Below are positions 45,094-55,010 of a DNA stretch of 64,000 bases, piece after piece. Source of the DNA: Silicimonas sp. GTDB lineage: Bacteria > Pseudomonadota > Alphaproteobacteria > Rhodobacterales > Rhodobacteraceae. Where the stretch lies: NCBI GenBank assembly GCA_022819605.1, contig JAJEGW010000122.1, positions 90,151-154,150 on the forward strand. Reading direction: 5' to 3'. Below the pieces are notes generated by a model, which saw only the letters and a list, made by a program, of their open reading frames with translations, was not told where the DNA came from and made no database searches. The translations under genes and the position numbers were made by a program. Positions within the stretch are counted from its first letter, which is position 1. Every line of letters starts with the position of its first letter.

Positions 45094-46080
45094 TCAGGCG
45101 CCGATATCTACCACGACCCGGCCCTTGACCTTGCCTTTCAGAATGTCCGCTCCCAGTTGCGGCAAGTCCTCAAGGTGGGCCATCTGAACCATCGCTTCCA
45201 GCTTGTCCATCGGCAGGTCGCGCGCTATCCGCTGCCAGGCCCTGATCCTGTTTTCACTGGGCTGCATCACGGACTCGATGCCGAGAAGATTCACGCCGCG
45301 CAGGAGAAACGGAATGATCGTCGCCGGCACGGCCGCGCCAGCGGCCAGCCCGACGGCAGCAACCGACGCACCGTATTTCATCTGCCCAAGGATGCGGGCG
45401 AGCATCGCGCCTCCAACGGCGTCCACGCAACCTGCCCAGGTTTCGGATTCCAGCGGCCTCTTCACGGTTTCGGCCAGTTCCTCTCGCGGCACGATCCTGC
45501 TCGCGCCGAGGCCTGTCAGGTATTCCGCAGTCTCCGGCCGACCGGTCACGGCCGCAACTTCATATCCCAGATGCGCGAGAATCGCCGTAGCCACGGACCC
45601 CACGCCGCCTGCGGCCCCGGTAACCAGGACCTCGCCGCTGCCCGGTGCAAGGCCGTGATCCTCAAGGGCCATGACTGCCAGCATGGCGGTCAACCCGGCC
45701 GTTCCTACTGCCATTGCCTGGCGGGGCGAGAGGCCTTCGGGCAGCGGCACGAGCCAGTCGGCCTTGATTCGCGCCTTTTCGGCATAGCCGCCCCAGTGCA
45801 CCTCACCGACGCGCCAGCCGGTCAGGACTACCTTGTCGCCGGGGGAATAGCGCGAATCGTCTGACGTCTCGACGGTTCCCGCGAAATCGACGCCGGGAAC
45901 GTGGGGGTAGGTTCGCACGACACCTCCGCCCGGTCCGATGCACAGGCCGTCCTTGTAGTTCAGGGTCGAGTATTCGACGGCGACCGTCACGTCCCCCTCC
46001 GGAAGACGATTCTCGTCAATGTCCTGCACCGAGGCAGAGGTCTGCCCTTCCTCGTTCCTTTCGACAACCAGTGCCCGCAT
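45094..46080 (-). CDS. acuI: MDR-family acrylyl-CoA reductase-like oxidoreductase
   Basis: 328 residues from ATG 46080 (MRALVVERNEEGQTSA). A medium-chain dehydrogenase/reductase without structural zinc, with YSTLNYKDGLCIGPGGGVV, PHVPGVDFAGTVE, the cofactor motif VTGAAGGVGSVATAIL, and LLRGVNLLGIESV typical of the YhdH/AcuI group. AcuI reduces toxic acryloyl-CoA to propionyl-CoA, for example after DMSP breakdown. It is 6 bases ahead of fabD and co-directional. Confidence 0.88.
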   Translation of the reverse strand: MRALVVERNEEGQTSASVQDIDENRLPEGDVTVAVEYSTLNYKDGLCIGPGGGVVRTYPHVPGVDFAGTVETSDDSRYSPGDKVVLTGWRVGEVHWGGYAEKARIKADWLVPLPEGLSPRQAMAVGTAGLTAMLAVMALEDHGLAPGSGEVLVTGAAGGVGSVATAILAHLGYEVAAVTGRPETAEYLTGLGASRIVPREELAETVKRPLESETWAGCVDAVGGAMLARILGQMKYGASVAAVGLAAGAAVPATIIPFLLRGVNLLGIESVMQPSENRIRAWQRIARDLPMDKLEAMVQMAHLEDLPQLGADILKGKVKGRVVVDIGA

Positions 46081-46214
46081 TTCACGCTCCCGCTCGTTTG
46101 CCCGAACTCTTCGGGTGCTGCGCACAAAGGGAAGGGCCACCCGTGCGCAACCGCGATCATTGACTAAGCCCTTCCAATTCCGGTTCGCGTCTCTTATATT
46201 CGCAGTGTTCCGGA

Positions 46215-46535
46215 AACGGAACTATGGACATAAACGCGCTCGAAATAAGCGGATCGGACCCGGGGGCGGTACCCGGCGGCTCCACCAGGAACCCTGTCGT
46301 TGGAAGGGAATGCGGGGCCGAAATAGGATCGACGGACGTCTAAAGGGGTTTGCTTTGTCCCGGTGAGGTACCACCGATATCGGTCCAATTTGCATAGTTG
46401 CCAACGACAACCGTGCTCCGGTGCTTCTCGCTGCGTAAGCGGTGCGAAAATCCGAAACTCAAGTCCTTCCGCCTAGCAGCGTAAGGCGGGGTCCGCCGGA
46501 ACCTGGCAACAGAATCCGGCACTTTCAAATTGCAG
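46215..46535 (+). ncRNA. ssrA: Two-piece (circularly permuted) tmRNA
   Basis: Alphaproteobacterial permuted tmRNA. The acceptor piece ends GCGGCTCCACCA at 46287. An intervening segment of 26 bases follows, and then the coding piece starts GGGGCCGAAATAGGATCGACGG at 46314 (given in parts). The tag frame at 46400-46438 reads ANDNRAPVLLAA and ends in TAA. It rescues stalled ribosomes and tags products for ClpXP; the adaptor gene sspB lies immediately downstream. The outer ends are approximate. Confidence 0.9.
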
Positions 46536-46746
46536 ACGATCCGGTTCCTGTCGCGCTGCCACAGGCAGGATCGTCCAATCGCGGCGAGTTCATTGCCTGT
46601 CGCCTTGCCAAGAAACCCGGCTCCCCGCAGCGCATGAAGTTCCGGCTGCGATCGCTTGCAGGCGGCATTGATCGACCCTTCGAAATGTCGTTCTTATCAT
46701 TTAAGGCCGAATCCCCTATTCTGAATGCAGCAAAGAGAAACGCGAG

Positions 46747-47205
46747 ATGGCCGGAACGCTTGACTACGGAAGCATGATGCACCGCGCGATGCGGGGCCTC
46801 TTCCAGGAAGTGCTGCGCGAAGTGGCAGACAACGGCCTGCCCGGCCAGCACCATTTCTTCATCTCGTTCGACACTGCGCATCCCGACGCAATACTGGCGG
46901 ACTGGCTCCTGGAGCGTCATCCAAAGGAAATGACCATCGTCATCCAGAACTGGTTCGAAGATCTTGTAGTGACTGACGAAGGCTTCTCCGTGACGCTGAA
47001 TTTTGGAAACGTTCCGGAATCGCTCTACATCCCGTTCGACGCACTGCTCACGTTCGTGGATCCTTCGGTCGAATTCGGAATCCGCTTCGAAACCGCGGAC
47101 GAGGACCCTGCGCCGATTCCGATGGAAGTCGAACCGGCCGACGCGCAGGAAAGCGAAGCCGAAATCGTCAAGCTGGACAGCTTCAGGAAGCAAATCGATA
47201 CCTGA
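46747..47205 (+). CDS. sspB: ClpXP adaptor SspB (alphaproteobacterial type)
   Basis: 152-residue protein that tethers tmRNA-tagged proteins to ClpXP. The folded part (about 1-120) contains GLPGQHHFFISFDT and LNFGNVPESLYIPFDALLTFVDPS (in parts), and the flexible acidic tail ends in EIVKLDSFRKQ, the ClpX-docking peptide. It is downstream of the tmRNA gene and convergent with the DUF815 gene. Confidence 0.93.
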   Translation: MAGTLDYGSMMHRAMRGLFQEVLREVADNGLPGQHHFFISFDTAHPDAILADWLLERHPKEMTIVIQNWFEDLVVTDEGFSVTLNFGNVPESLYIPFDALLTFVDPSVEFGIRFETADEDPAPIPMEVEPADAQESEAEIVKLDSFRKQIDT

Positions 47206-47218
47206 CTGGCCTGCGGAT

Positions 47219-48082
47219 TCAACTGACCGACAATTTCGCGCCCGTCCGGCCTGCCAGGTCGATGAAATACTGCCAGGCAACCCGACCCGAGCGCGCACCT
47301 CTCGTGGCCTGCCACTCGATCGCTTCGGCCCGCATCGTGTCATCGTCGACCTCGATGCCGTATGCGTTGCAATACCCGCGGATCATGGCCAAGTACTCGT
47401 CCTGGCTGCAGGGATGAAAGCCCAGCCAAAGTCCGAATCGATCCGACAGCGACACCTTCTCCTCCACCGCTTCCGAGGGGAGAATCGCGGTCGAACGCTC
47501 GTTCTCTATCATGTCACGCGGCATCAGGTGACGCCTGTTTGAGGTGGCGTAGAAGATGACGTTGTCCGGCCGCCCCTCGATGCCGCCGTCAAGAACGGCC
47601 TTCAGGGACTTGTAATAATGGTCGTCATGGCTGAACGAAAGATCGTCACAAAAGAGCAGGAACCGTGCATCCGCGTCCCTGAGATGACTCAGGAGGCGTC
47701 CGACCGACGGCAGGTCCTCGCGCTGGATCTCGACAATCTTCAACTCGTGCCCGTCGTCCTGCACTGCTGCGTGCACGGCCTTCACAAGGCTTGACTTGCC
47801 CATTCCGCGCGCGCCCCAGAGCAGCGCGTTGTTCGCCGGGAATCCCTTCGCGAACTGCAGCGTGTTCTCCAGGAGAGTGTCGCGCGCCCTGTCGATGCCT
47901 ACCAGCAGTTCGATGCCTATGCGGTTCACCTCGTTTACCGGCACGAGGCGATCGGGGGAGACATGCCAGACAAATGCGTCCGCACTTGAAAAGTCCGGCG
48001 CCTGGATTGGTCCTGGAGCCATCCTGTCCATTGCGGCGGCAATGCGCCGCAGGGAATCGCCGTCCTGCCGGGAATCGCTCAT
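47219..48082 (-). CDS. DUF815 family AAA+-like ATPase
   Basis: 287 residues. Walker A WGARGMGKSSLVKAV (about 93-107), Walker B-like FLLFCDDLSF, and YATSNRRHLMPRD are clear. The family is common in alphaproteobacteria beside tat genes. Its role is unknown, though the fold suggests a remodelling ATPase. Confidence 0.9.
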   Translation of the reverse strand: MSDSRQDGDSLRRIAAAMDRMAPGPIQAPDFSSADAFVWHVSPDRLVPVNEVNRIGIELLVGIDRARDTLLENTLQFAKGFPANNALLWGARGMGKSSLVKAVHAAVQDDGHELKIVEIQREDLPSVGRLLSHLRDADARFLLFCDDLSFSHDDHYYKSLKAVLDGGIEGRPDNVIFYATSNRRHLMPRDMIENERSTAILPSEAVEEKVSLSDRFGLWLGFHPCSQDEYLAMIRGYCNAYGIEVDDDTMRAEAIEWQATRGARSGRVAWQYFIDLAGRTGAKLSVS

Positions 48083-48215
48083 GGCACGAAAGCCTCCGCG
48101 ACGATTGTCGAGAGCAATCCTGATTTGCCGTGGAAGACTCTGGGTGCGGCGGGCGCCGCCTTGTCCCGCAACGATGCCCGGGATCCGCTCAAACCTGCAG
48201 CAATGCGCAGCGAAT

Positions 48216-49175
48216 TCACGCCTTCACGTCCTCTTCACGCCCGTCGTCGTCCTCGAACTCGGAGTAGAGATCTTCGTCTTCGCCCAGGATGCCTTCTTCA
48301 CGGAGCTTTTCGACGCGCTTCTTCTCGACCAGCTTCACGAGCTGGATCGAGATTTCATAAAGGCCGTAAACGACCACGAACAGGATCATCTGCGTGATGA
48401 CGTCGGGCGGTGTCACGAGGGCTGCAAGAACAAGTATCCCGACCATTGCATATTTCCTGACCTGCGCGAGGCCGCGCGCCGACACAAGACCCGCCTTGCC
48501 CATGAGAGTCAGGAGCACGGGCAGTTGGAAGCACAGGCCAAATGCCATGATGAACTTTAGAGTGATGTCGAGCGACTCGTTCACCTTCCCGAAGAACGTG
48601 ACCCTCACGCCCTCCTCGGTCTCGGGCACGACCGCAGCCGAGTCGGGGAGGTTCTCGAGCGTGCCGGAAAGGAGATTGGCGAAGATCGACGAAACATCTG
48701 CAAATCCGAGAAAGAAGTTCATCGCCAATGGCGTGACGATGTATTGCGCAAATGTGGCGCCCAGCAGGAACATAATCGGGGAGGCAATGAGAAACGGAAG
48801 GAAGGCCGACTTTTCGGTCCGGTAAAGCCCCGGCGCCACGAAACGCCACATTTGGTGGCCGATGACCGGAAAGGCCAGCGCGAACCCGAAGACCATCGAG
48901 ATCCGGAACAGCGTGAAGAGGTACTCCTGCGGGCTGGTGTATTGCAGCGTTGGCGACGGATCGCCAAGTTCGCGCAGCGTCGCCTCGATCGGTGCAAGCA
49001 GGAATTGCAGGATCGGCTCCGACACGGCAAAAGCTGCAACGATGCCGACCACCAGGGCCAGGACCGAGCGGACAAGGCGGGTGCGAAGCTCCGCGAGATG
49101 CTCGAGAAGCGGCGCCGAACTCCTTTCGACCTCGTCTTCAGCTTCAGCTTCGACCTCGTCCTCGGCTTCACTCAT
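48216..49175 (-). CDS. tatC: Sec-independent translocase subunit TatC
   Basis: 319-residue polytopic inner-membrane protein that recognises twin-arginine signal peptides. The N-terminal cytosolic HLAELRTRLVRS motif, the YTSPQEYLFTLF loop and the FGLCFQLPVLLTLMGK segment are typical. Both tails are unusually acidic (EAEDEVEAEAEDEVE and EDEDLYSEFEDDDGRE). It overlaps tatB by four bases. Confidence 0.96.
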   Translation of the reverse strand: MSEAEDEVEAEAEDEVERSSAPLLEHLAELRTRLVRSVLALVVGIVAAFAVSEPILQFLLAPIEATLRELGDPSPTLQYTSPQEYLFTLFRISMVFGFALAFPVIGHQMWRFVAPGLYRTEKSAFLPFLIASPIMFLLGATFAQYIVTPLAMNFFLGFADVSSIFANLLSGTLENLPDSAAVVPETEEGVRVTFFGKVNESLDITLKFIMAFGLCFQLPVLLTLMGKAGLVSARGLAQVRKYAMVGILVLAALVTPPDVITQMILFVVVYGLYEISIQLVKLVEKKRVEKLREEGILGEDEDLYSEFEDDDGREEDVKA

Positions 49176-49669
49176 GCACCTTCTCCCGGCTTGGATTCGG
49201 AAGCCTCGACCTCCGGCTCAGCTTCCGTGGTCTCTGTTTCAACTATAGTCTCGGCGGCTTCGCTTTCCGCGACCCGTGCCGCGGCAGCCTTCTCTGTCGA
49301 GTATTCCCTGATTTTTTGGGCCGCCTCGGCGCGTTCCTCAGAGAGTTTCTCTGTCTCGGGTCCGATGTCCTTCGCCTTTCTGGACGGCTTGGTCGGATCC
49401 CAGTCCTCGAACCTCTTCGCTGCCTGGTTGAGCGGGTTGAGGCCTGACTTGGACGGCGTGGCGAATCCCTTGAGGTTGTCGGCCGCATCCTTCACCCCGG
49501 CCTCGTCGGCGGCATCCTCCATGGCACGCTGAAATTCGCGAGCCATTCTGCGCGCTTTGCCGACGAAGCGGCCCAGCGTACGAAACATGCCCACCAGATC
49601 CCGCGGACCCAGAATGATCAGCGCGACAACGCCGACGACAAGAAGTTCACCCCAGCTCAGATCGAACAT
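49172..49669 (-). CDS. tatB: Sec-independent translocase subunit TatB
   Basis: 165 residues. MFDLSWGELLVVGVVALIILGPRDL is the family's membrane helix and hinge. It is followed by an amphipathic helix and a long acidic, low-complexity C-terminus. It works with TatC as signal-peptide receptor. Confidence 0.95.
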   Translation of the reverse strand: MFDLSWGELLVVGVVALIILGPRDLVGMFRTLGRFVGKARRMAREFQRAMEDAADEAGVKDAADNLKGFATPSKSGLNPLNQAAKRFEDWDPTKPSRKAKDIGPETEKLSEERAEAAQKIREYSTEKAAAARVAESEAAETIVETETTEAEPEVEASESKPGEGA

Positions 49670-49684
49670 GGTTCGGAGACCGCC

Positions 49685-49942
49685 CTAGACCTTGGCTTCG
49701 TCCTTGGACTTTTCCGTGTCCTGGGCCTTGCCTTCTTCGGGCGTCACGTCGCGTGCAACCGACGCCGCCTTGTCCTCGATTGCTTCGTCGACTTCTTTCT
49801 TGCCCTCGTCGACACCTTTCTTGAAGGCGGTGATGCCCTTGCCGACCTCGCCCATCAGCGACGTGATCTTGCCCCGTCCGAACAGGATCAGGATGACAAT
49901 GGTGATGAGAAGGAGGCCTGGCAGTCCGATATTGTTCAACAT
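49685..49942 (-). CDS. tatA: Sec-independent translocase subunit TatA
   Basis: 85 residues from ATG 49942: MLNNIGLPGLLLITIVILILFG, then the amphipathic helix SLMGEVGKGITAFKKG and a charged tail. It forms the translocation pore. A longer frame to 50044 adds non-homologous residues. First gene of tatABC. Confidence 0.95.
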   Translation of the reverse strand: MLNNIGLPGLLLITIVILILFGRGKITSLMGEVGKGITAFKKGVDEGKKEVDEAIEDKAASVARDVTPEEGKAQDTEKSKDEAKV

Positions 49943-51288
49943 TGACTTACTCCCCTGTCTGTCGAGAGCTATGTAGGTGACGGAATCGCCAAGTGAAAGC
50001 GGCAAATCGGATTTCAAGGCCGATTCCCTGATGCATTTGAGCAAGGATTGGCGACTGCAATGTCGGCTCTACCGCAGGATACGTGGGCTGAGACGCGCAA
50101 TTCATGAACGAGCGACCCCATCCCGCTTTCTGGCTGCAAAGGGCCGAAATCCGGCGCCAGCCGGTCCTTCGCGAGGTCGCCAACCGGGTGGAACTCTCGT
50201 GGCACGAAACGACCTCGAACGCCCTCGGGACTTCATCCTGGGAGCCGTGTTCGAGGTCTGTCGGGATTTCCGAGCATAGCGCAATGAGCATCAAGGTTGC
50301 ACTTCGTGTTTCACGAGCGGAATCATCCATGCCAAAAATGCGCGTTCCGCTGCGAGAGTCCGCGGCGGAATAGACCGTGGCGGAATGACATGGAGCGGCC
50401 AGCCAGCCCCGACCTGAATCCTGTGGCGCAGGACGTCTACAGGCATGACGCTTCGTGGAGCAAGGTCGAGCTCGCTTCCAGACCCCCTGCTGAAGTCGCG
50501 CTTGGCGCTGCAGGTCATGCTGCACGCAGCGTTGCGCAATGATTCCAGTACAGCTGTTTCCATAACTGCAATCCTAAAAATCAGTCAACTAGTCAACTAT
50601 ACTTATCTTGACAATGACCGTGCCGCATGTAAAATTCAAAATTGCGCAAATTCGATACAATTCCCGCAATGCAAAAAAAACCCGTCGGAACCCTGCCCCA
50701 GACTGCGGCCGCATTGAGCGAAACCAGGTGGCCGCCCTTGGCGGCACCGGTCGGCCCACTTCGGCGACTTTCGGGCGGCAACGGACGAAATCCGACACAG
50801 CGGCAGACTTGCATGACAGAATCGACGGCCCCGCGACCGTCGGATGTCGCAAGACTCTCAGACAAGGACGCAGGTTCCTGCACCTGTGACAACCGGGACG
50901 CCGGATCATGGCTGGCGACGGCCAGCCGCCGCGGCACCGGCTGCCCGCAGGCGTTTCCCATTAACGTAACCGGCATCTTCCTACGGTTTCGGGTCGGCAA
51001 CACTCTTCGGTGCCGCCACGCATCATCGTCTCTCGTCCGCTCCTCCAGCTCTTTGCACCGAAGCATCATCGCGCGGAAAGCCTCTAAGGTGCGGTTGCTC
51101 CGGTCGATTCCGATTACGGCACCAATCCTCACGGGCCGGTTTGGCTCACGTCCGGAGAACACGATCAACAAGCAGGCCCCGACCGAAAGTGCGGCAGGAT
51201 TTGCCGTTGAGTGTTGCAAAATTTTTCATCAAATGGCGCTGCGTCTCACATGCTATTTGGCAAGCGCCCAACTCCCAAGGAGGATGCA
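49943..51288. other. 1.3-kb stretch without recognisable genes
   Basis: Frames are open on both strands but none shows family features. An AT-rich segment with an A8 run lies at about 50560-50690. It must contain the tatA promoter (minus) and the lipoprotein promoter (plus). No RNA gene was recognised. Confidence 0.45.
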
Positions 51289-52317
51289 ATGGAGAAGCTG
51301 AAACTAGCAATGGTGGCCGCCTGTGCCACCCTCGTCGCGGCCTGCAGCCAGGATCCCGATCCGACCGTGCCAACAGTCGATAGCGTACAGGGTGCCGATC
51401 CGGATGGAGCCCAGGTCGCCGCGAATATGGTGGCGGACAATCTTCCGTACTTCGGAAGCATCACGCAATCTTCGAACGCCGGTTCCGTCCCGGGCGTCAC
51501 CGGCGACAGGGCGTCGACGGCTTTCGACGGGCAGAACCTGGACTTGACGATAGAGCGCACGGACGGGTCGAGCATCCAGCTGAACACGGCGGACAATGCC
51601 CTGCAGTCAATCCCTGAAACATACACCGGCGTTCCGGGACTCGACCAGAGACGCGACATCGTGATGGCACGCATCTCCGACAATGCCGTTTCGTCCGCGG
51701 TCACATACGTGAACTGGAACGACAGCGACCCGCTCGACTATCTCGCGGCCGGCTACTGGCTTCACTACGACTTTGAGGGCGACGTGTCTGGGATCACGGT
51801 CATCGGCACCGAAATCGGCGCATTCGTCGACGGCCCGGAACTGGACGGGTCGGCAAGCCTGCCAGTGGATCGCACGGCAAGCTATCGGGATAGCACGCAG
51901 GGATTCTACGTGCAAAACCGGAACGCCGAAGCCGATATAGGCGGCTTCACCGCGGTCATCGAACTGACCGCAGACTTCGGTTCGAACACGGTTTCCGGCT
52001 GCGTCGGATGCACCGGCTTCATCGAGCTCTCCAGTTTCGTGGACGACTCCATTTCCGAAAGCGACTCCATGCTGCGGCTCGGCCCCGCCCTCATCGAATC
52101 CTCTGGAGGCTTCAGGAATCATAAGGTAACGCTGGTCACTCCCGGCATGACCTACACCGAAAACTCCGGTTCCTGGGGCGGCAAGCTTTCGAACGTTCCG
52201 GATGCCGCCGGTGATCCCCGGCTGGTAGCCGGCACATATGGCGCGAAGGCCGCAACCGCAGGCGGCGACGGCATTACCTTCGTCGGCGCATTCTACGCCG
52301 GCAAACGGGAGCAGTAG
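51289..52317 (+). CDS. TbpB-like (transferrin-binding-type) lipoprotein
   Basis: 342-residue predicted lipoprotein. ATG 51289 follows AAGGAGG. The signal peptide ends in the lipobox LVAACS (Cys19), so it is anchored to a membrane. The mature part is rich in Asp/Ser/Gly and beta strands, and ends with GDGITFVGAFYAGKR, a handle-barrel ending typical of TbpB-like/Slam-dependent surface lipoproteins. A disulfide-capable CVGC lies in the middle. The ligand is unknown. No TonB-dependent receptor is adjacent. Confidence 0.65.
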   Translation: MEKLKLAMVAACATLVAACSQDPDPTVPTVDSVQGADPDGAQVAANMVADNLPYFGSITQSSNAGSVPGVTGDRASTAFDGQNLDLTIERTDGSSIQLNTADNALQSIPETYTGVPGLDQRRDIVMARISDNAVSSAVTYVNWNDSDPLDYLAAGYWLHYDFEGDVSGITVIGTEIGAFVDGPELDGSASLPVDRTASYRDSTQGFYVQNRNAEADIGGFTAVIELTADFGSNTVSGCVGCTGFIELSSFVDDSISESDSMLRLGPALIESSGGFRNHKVTLVTPGMTYTENSGSWGGKLSNVPDAAGDPRLVAGTYGAKAATAGGDGITFVGAFYAGKREQ

Positions 52318-52567
52318 GCAAGCAGGCTTCCCGGAAAGCGAATGTCAGTCGTCCCCTGAGCAGATCGCTGAATGGAACCGTGGAGGGTTTCGAGGCAGAT
52401 CAAGATAGCATCACAACATATGGCATTGATGATGCTTTCTTTTTTCAGGTTGTGCTTGTGGTCGTGCCTCAAGGGCAACATCGATGCACGGCGACAAGGA
52501 TCGACGAGGCCGTGCAGGAATGCCGCGCGGCCGCTGCGTCCATGCATTCTCCGCAACATGCCGAAAC

Positions 52568-53650
52568 CTACCGTTTGGCAAAGACGAAGCAGCGTCTCCG
52601 CCGCATCATGAGCCAAAGCTGCGTGCCAGGTTTTGGCAGAAAGACGGAAGGCACCGTCGCCGTCAGCGTCGAACCGTCATGCTCCATCCGGAATTCCACG
52701 AAACTCTCGTTGCCCATGTACCTTGCGCGTACGACGCTGCCCTTCGCCGCGACACCGTCCTCCCGGGTCGGATTCGGCCCCTTGCCGCCCCGATCAAAGT
52801 CAATTCTCAGGTGCTGCGGGCGTATGACAATCTCGACATCCGTTCCGTCAGGAACTCCGGGAATCAGGAATTCGCCGAACGGCGTGTCTGTCAACGCGCC
52901 CTGGACCGTCCCGCTGATCACGTTGACATCGCTGAAGAAGGCGGCGGCTTCGCGATCAACAGGTGCGTTGTAGATGTTGTAGGGTGCCCCGCTCTGCACG
53001 ATGCGCCCATTTCGCATCAATGCGATCTCGTCGGCCATCCGCATCGCTTCCTCGGGGTCGTGCGTAACCATCACGACGGCGGTCACCTCATCCCTCAGGA
53101 TATCGATGGTTTCGTCCCGAATGCCGTCCCGCAATCGGTCATCCAGCCCCGAGAACGGCTCGTCCATCAGCATGATCCGGGGCCGTGCTGCCAAGGCCCG
53201 TGCCAGCGCCACACGCTGCTGCTCGCCGCCTGACAACTGGTCGGGATATGCCTGGTCAAAGCCCGAGAGCCGCACACGTTCCAGCAGCCCGGTCACGCGG
53301 CGCGCTTTTTCCGAGGCGGTTCCATTCAATCCAAAAGCTACGTTATCGGCCACCGTCATGTGCGGAAACAGCGCGAAGTCCTGAAACATCAGGCCAATGC
53401 GCCGGTATTCCGGCGCAACATGCCGGGCGTCATCAGACAACACCTCCCCGTCCGCAAGCACCCTGCCGGCATCAGGGCGGTCGACCCCGGCAATCAGCCG
53501 CAAGGTCGTCGACTTGCCGCAGCCCGATGGTCCGAGCAGACATGTCACCTGGCCCGGACGCACTCTTAGCGACACGTCAGACACGACGGTACGGCCGCCG
53601 AGACGGCGGGTCAAACCCTCGATCGTCAGGCCATCCAAACCGTCATCCAC
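52568..53650 (-). CDS. ABC transporter ATP-binding protein, Fe3+/polyamine type
   Basis: 360 residues. Walker A GPSGCGKST, Q-loop MFQDFALFPH, signature LSGGEQQRVALARALA, Walker B IMLMDEPFSGLD and H-loop VMVTHDPEEAM are all present. The C-terminal ~120 residues form a TOBE-like regulatory domain. It resembles FbpC/PotA-type importer ATPases. No permease or binding-protein gene is adjacent, so it is an orphan here. Confidence 0.9.
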   Translation of the reverse strand: MDDGLDGLTIEGLTRRLGGRTVVSDVSLRVRPGQVTCLLGPSGCGKSTTLRLIAGVDRPDAGRVLADGEVLSDDARHVAPEYRRIGLMFQDFALFPHMTVADNVAFGLNGTASEKARRVTGLLERVRLSGFDQAYPDQLSGGEQQRVALARALAARPRIMLMDEPFSGLDDRLRDGIRDETIDILRDEVTAVVMVTHDPEEAMRMADEIALMRNGRIVQSGAPYNIYNAPVDREAAAFFSDVNVISGTVQGALTDTPFGEFLIPGVPDGTDVEIVIRPQHLRIDFDRGGKGPNPTREDGVAAKGSVVRARYMGNESFVEFRMEHDGSTLTATVPSVFLPKPGTQLWLMMRRRRCFVFAKR

Positions 53651-53742
53651 GACGACTCACCCTCAATCCCGAGCAAAGCTCTCGGAATTAACGCGGGATA
53701 GCAACGCACTGCCGCGCAGACAAGTCCTCGTTGCGGTGGCCG

Positions 53743-54522
53743 TCACACTGTCAGATTCGTTGCGCCTCCGTCGAGCAGGAAATTCTGGCCGACGATGAAG
53801 CCCGCATGCTGCGAGCAAAGGAAGGCGCATGCGGCCCCGAACTCCTGCGGCGTGCCGTAGCGCCGGACCGGAATTGTTGCTTCGCGACGAGCACGTGCTT
53901 CTTCCAGGGATATGCCTTCAGCCTTGGCTACGCCCCCGTCCAGGGAATCCGCACGATCCGTCGCGTGTATGCCCGGCAGTAGGTTGTTGATGGTAACGCC
54001 AGCCGCGGCCACCTGCCGCGAGGTGCCTGCAACGTAGCCCGTGAGGCCGGTACGCGCCGCATTCGACAAGCCCAGCACGGCGATCGGTGCACGTACGGAT
54101 TGCGAAGTGATGTTCACGACTCGACCCCAGCCTCTTTCCATCATGTCCGGCACCAGAGCCTTTATCAGGGCGATCGGCGCGAGCATGTTGGCGTCGAGGG
54201 CGGCGATGAAGTCTTCCCGTTCCCAGTCATGCCACATGCCCGGCGGCGGCCCACCCGCATTGTTTACCAGGATGTCGATCTTCCCGCATGCAGCGAGCAC
54301 ACGCTCTCTCCCGTCTGCGGACGTGATGTCGGCAGCAACGGTCGTCACGTCAACGCCATGAGCCGTGCGGATTTTTTCTGCAGCAGCCCCAAGCGCCTCC
54401 GCACCGCGCGCGTTCATCACGAGGTCTGCTCCGGCCTCGGCCAACGCCTCTGCACAGCCCCGCCCCAAGCCTTTCGATGAGGCGCAGACCAGCGCGCGCT
54501 TTCCCCTGATTCCGAGATCCAT
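53743..54522 (-). CDS. SDR-family oxidoreductase
   Basis: 259 residues from ATG 54522 (MDLGIRGKRALVCASSKGLGRG). The cofactor motif ASSKGLGRG, NNAGGPPPG, Ser in NITSQSVRAP and a C-terminus GQNFLLDGG are visible. The catalytic Tyr position reads LSNAARTGLTG, so the usual YxxxK is replaced by NxxRT, as in a known atypical SDR subgroup. The substrate is unknown. Confidence 0.88.
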   Translation of the reverse strand: MDLGIRGKRALVCASSKGLGRGCAEALAEAGADLVMNARGAEALGAAAEKIRTAHGVDVTTVAADITSADGRERVLAACGKIDILVNNAGGPPPGMWHDWEREDFIAALDANMLAPIALIKALVPDMMERGWGRVVNITSQSVRAPIAVLGLSNAARTGLTGYVAGTSRQVAAAGVTINNLLPGIHATDRADSLDGGVAKAEGISLEEARARREATIPVRRYGTPQEFGAACAFLCSQHAGFIVGQNFLLDGGATNLTV

Positions 54523-54623
54523 TTCAATCCTCCACTGTTTTCCCGCGCTTACCATCCCGTTCCGTGCGGCGAAAGAGTGGCGAAAGAGTGGAGAGACCGT
54601 CAAAACCATGATAGTGGGCGACC

Positions 54624-54905
54624 ATGTCCGCCGAAGCCCAAGCAGCAGAAGCCCTCCGCCTGATCTCCGAAGCCGGTTTCAAGACCGGTCCGAGATGGGA
54701 CAAGGCCCACCAGATCGCCCAGGCTCACGAAGGGGAAGCGATCTTCGACGCGATCCATGCGCTGCTGCACCGCATCGAGGGAGACCGCTTCAACGCAGGC
54801 TACTGGGACCGAAAGGCCGGAACGGATCTTGGCCAAGACGGATTCGCCGTCGAGGCAGACCGCCTGCGCGCGATGCTGAATGCCGGAACCGCGGAGGCGA
54901 CCTGA
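54624..54905 (+). CDS. Small conserved-looking hypothetical protein
   Basis: 93 residues, acidic and helical, starting MSAEAQAAEALRLISEAGF. It contains a WDKAHQIAQAHEGEAIFDAIHALLHRIEGD segment (in parts) and DRFNAGYWDRKAG. Codon use is like the neighbours and the frame is compact. Function is not known. Confidence 0.65.
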   Translation: MSAEAQAAEALRLISEAGFKTGPRWDKAHQIAQAHEGEAIFDAIHALLHRIEGDRFNAGYWDRKAGTDLGQDGFAVEADRLRAMLNAGTAEAT

Positions 54906-55010
54906 TCGGCAGGACGCGCCACGTGCAGTGCCAGGCACTGTGAAACAAGCAGCACGGCCATGCTCGGCAATCCAAATCGACCTGTCCGAGCAACGGCCAG
55001 CAAGCCTTGC

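Noticed and set aside
50593..51219. 208-residue minus-strand frame in the large gap upstream of the lipoprotein
   Set aside because: Composition and motif content are not protein-like and no neighbouring gene supports it.
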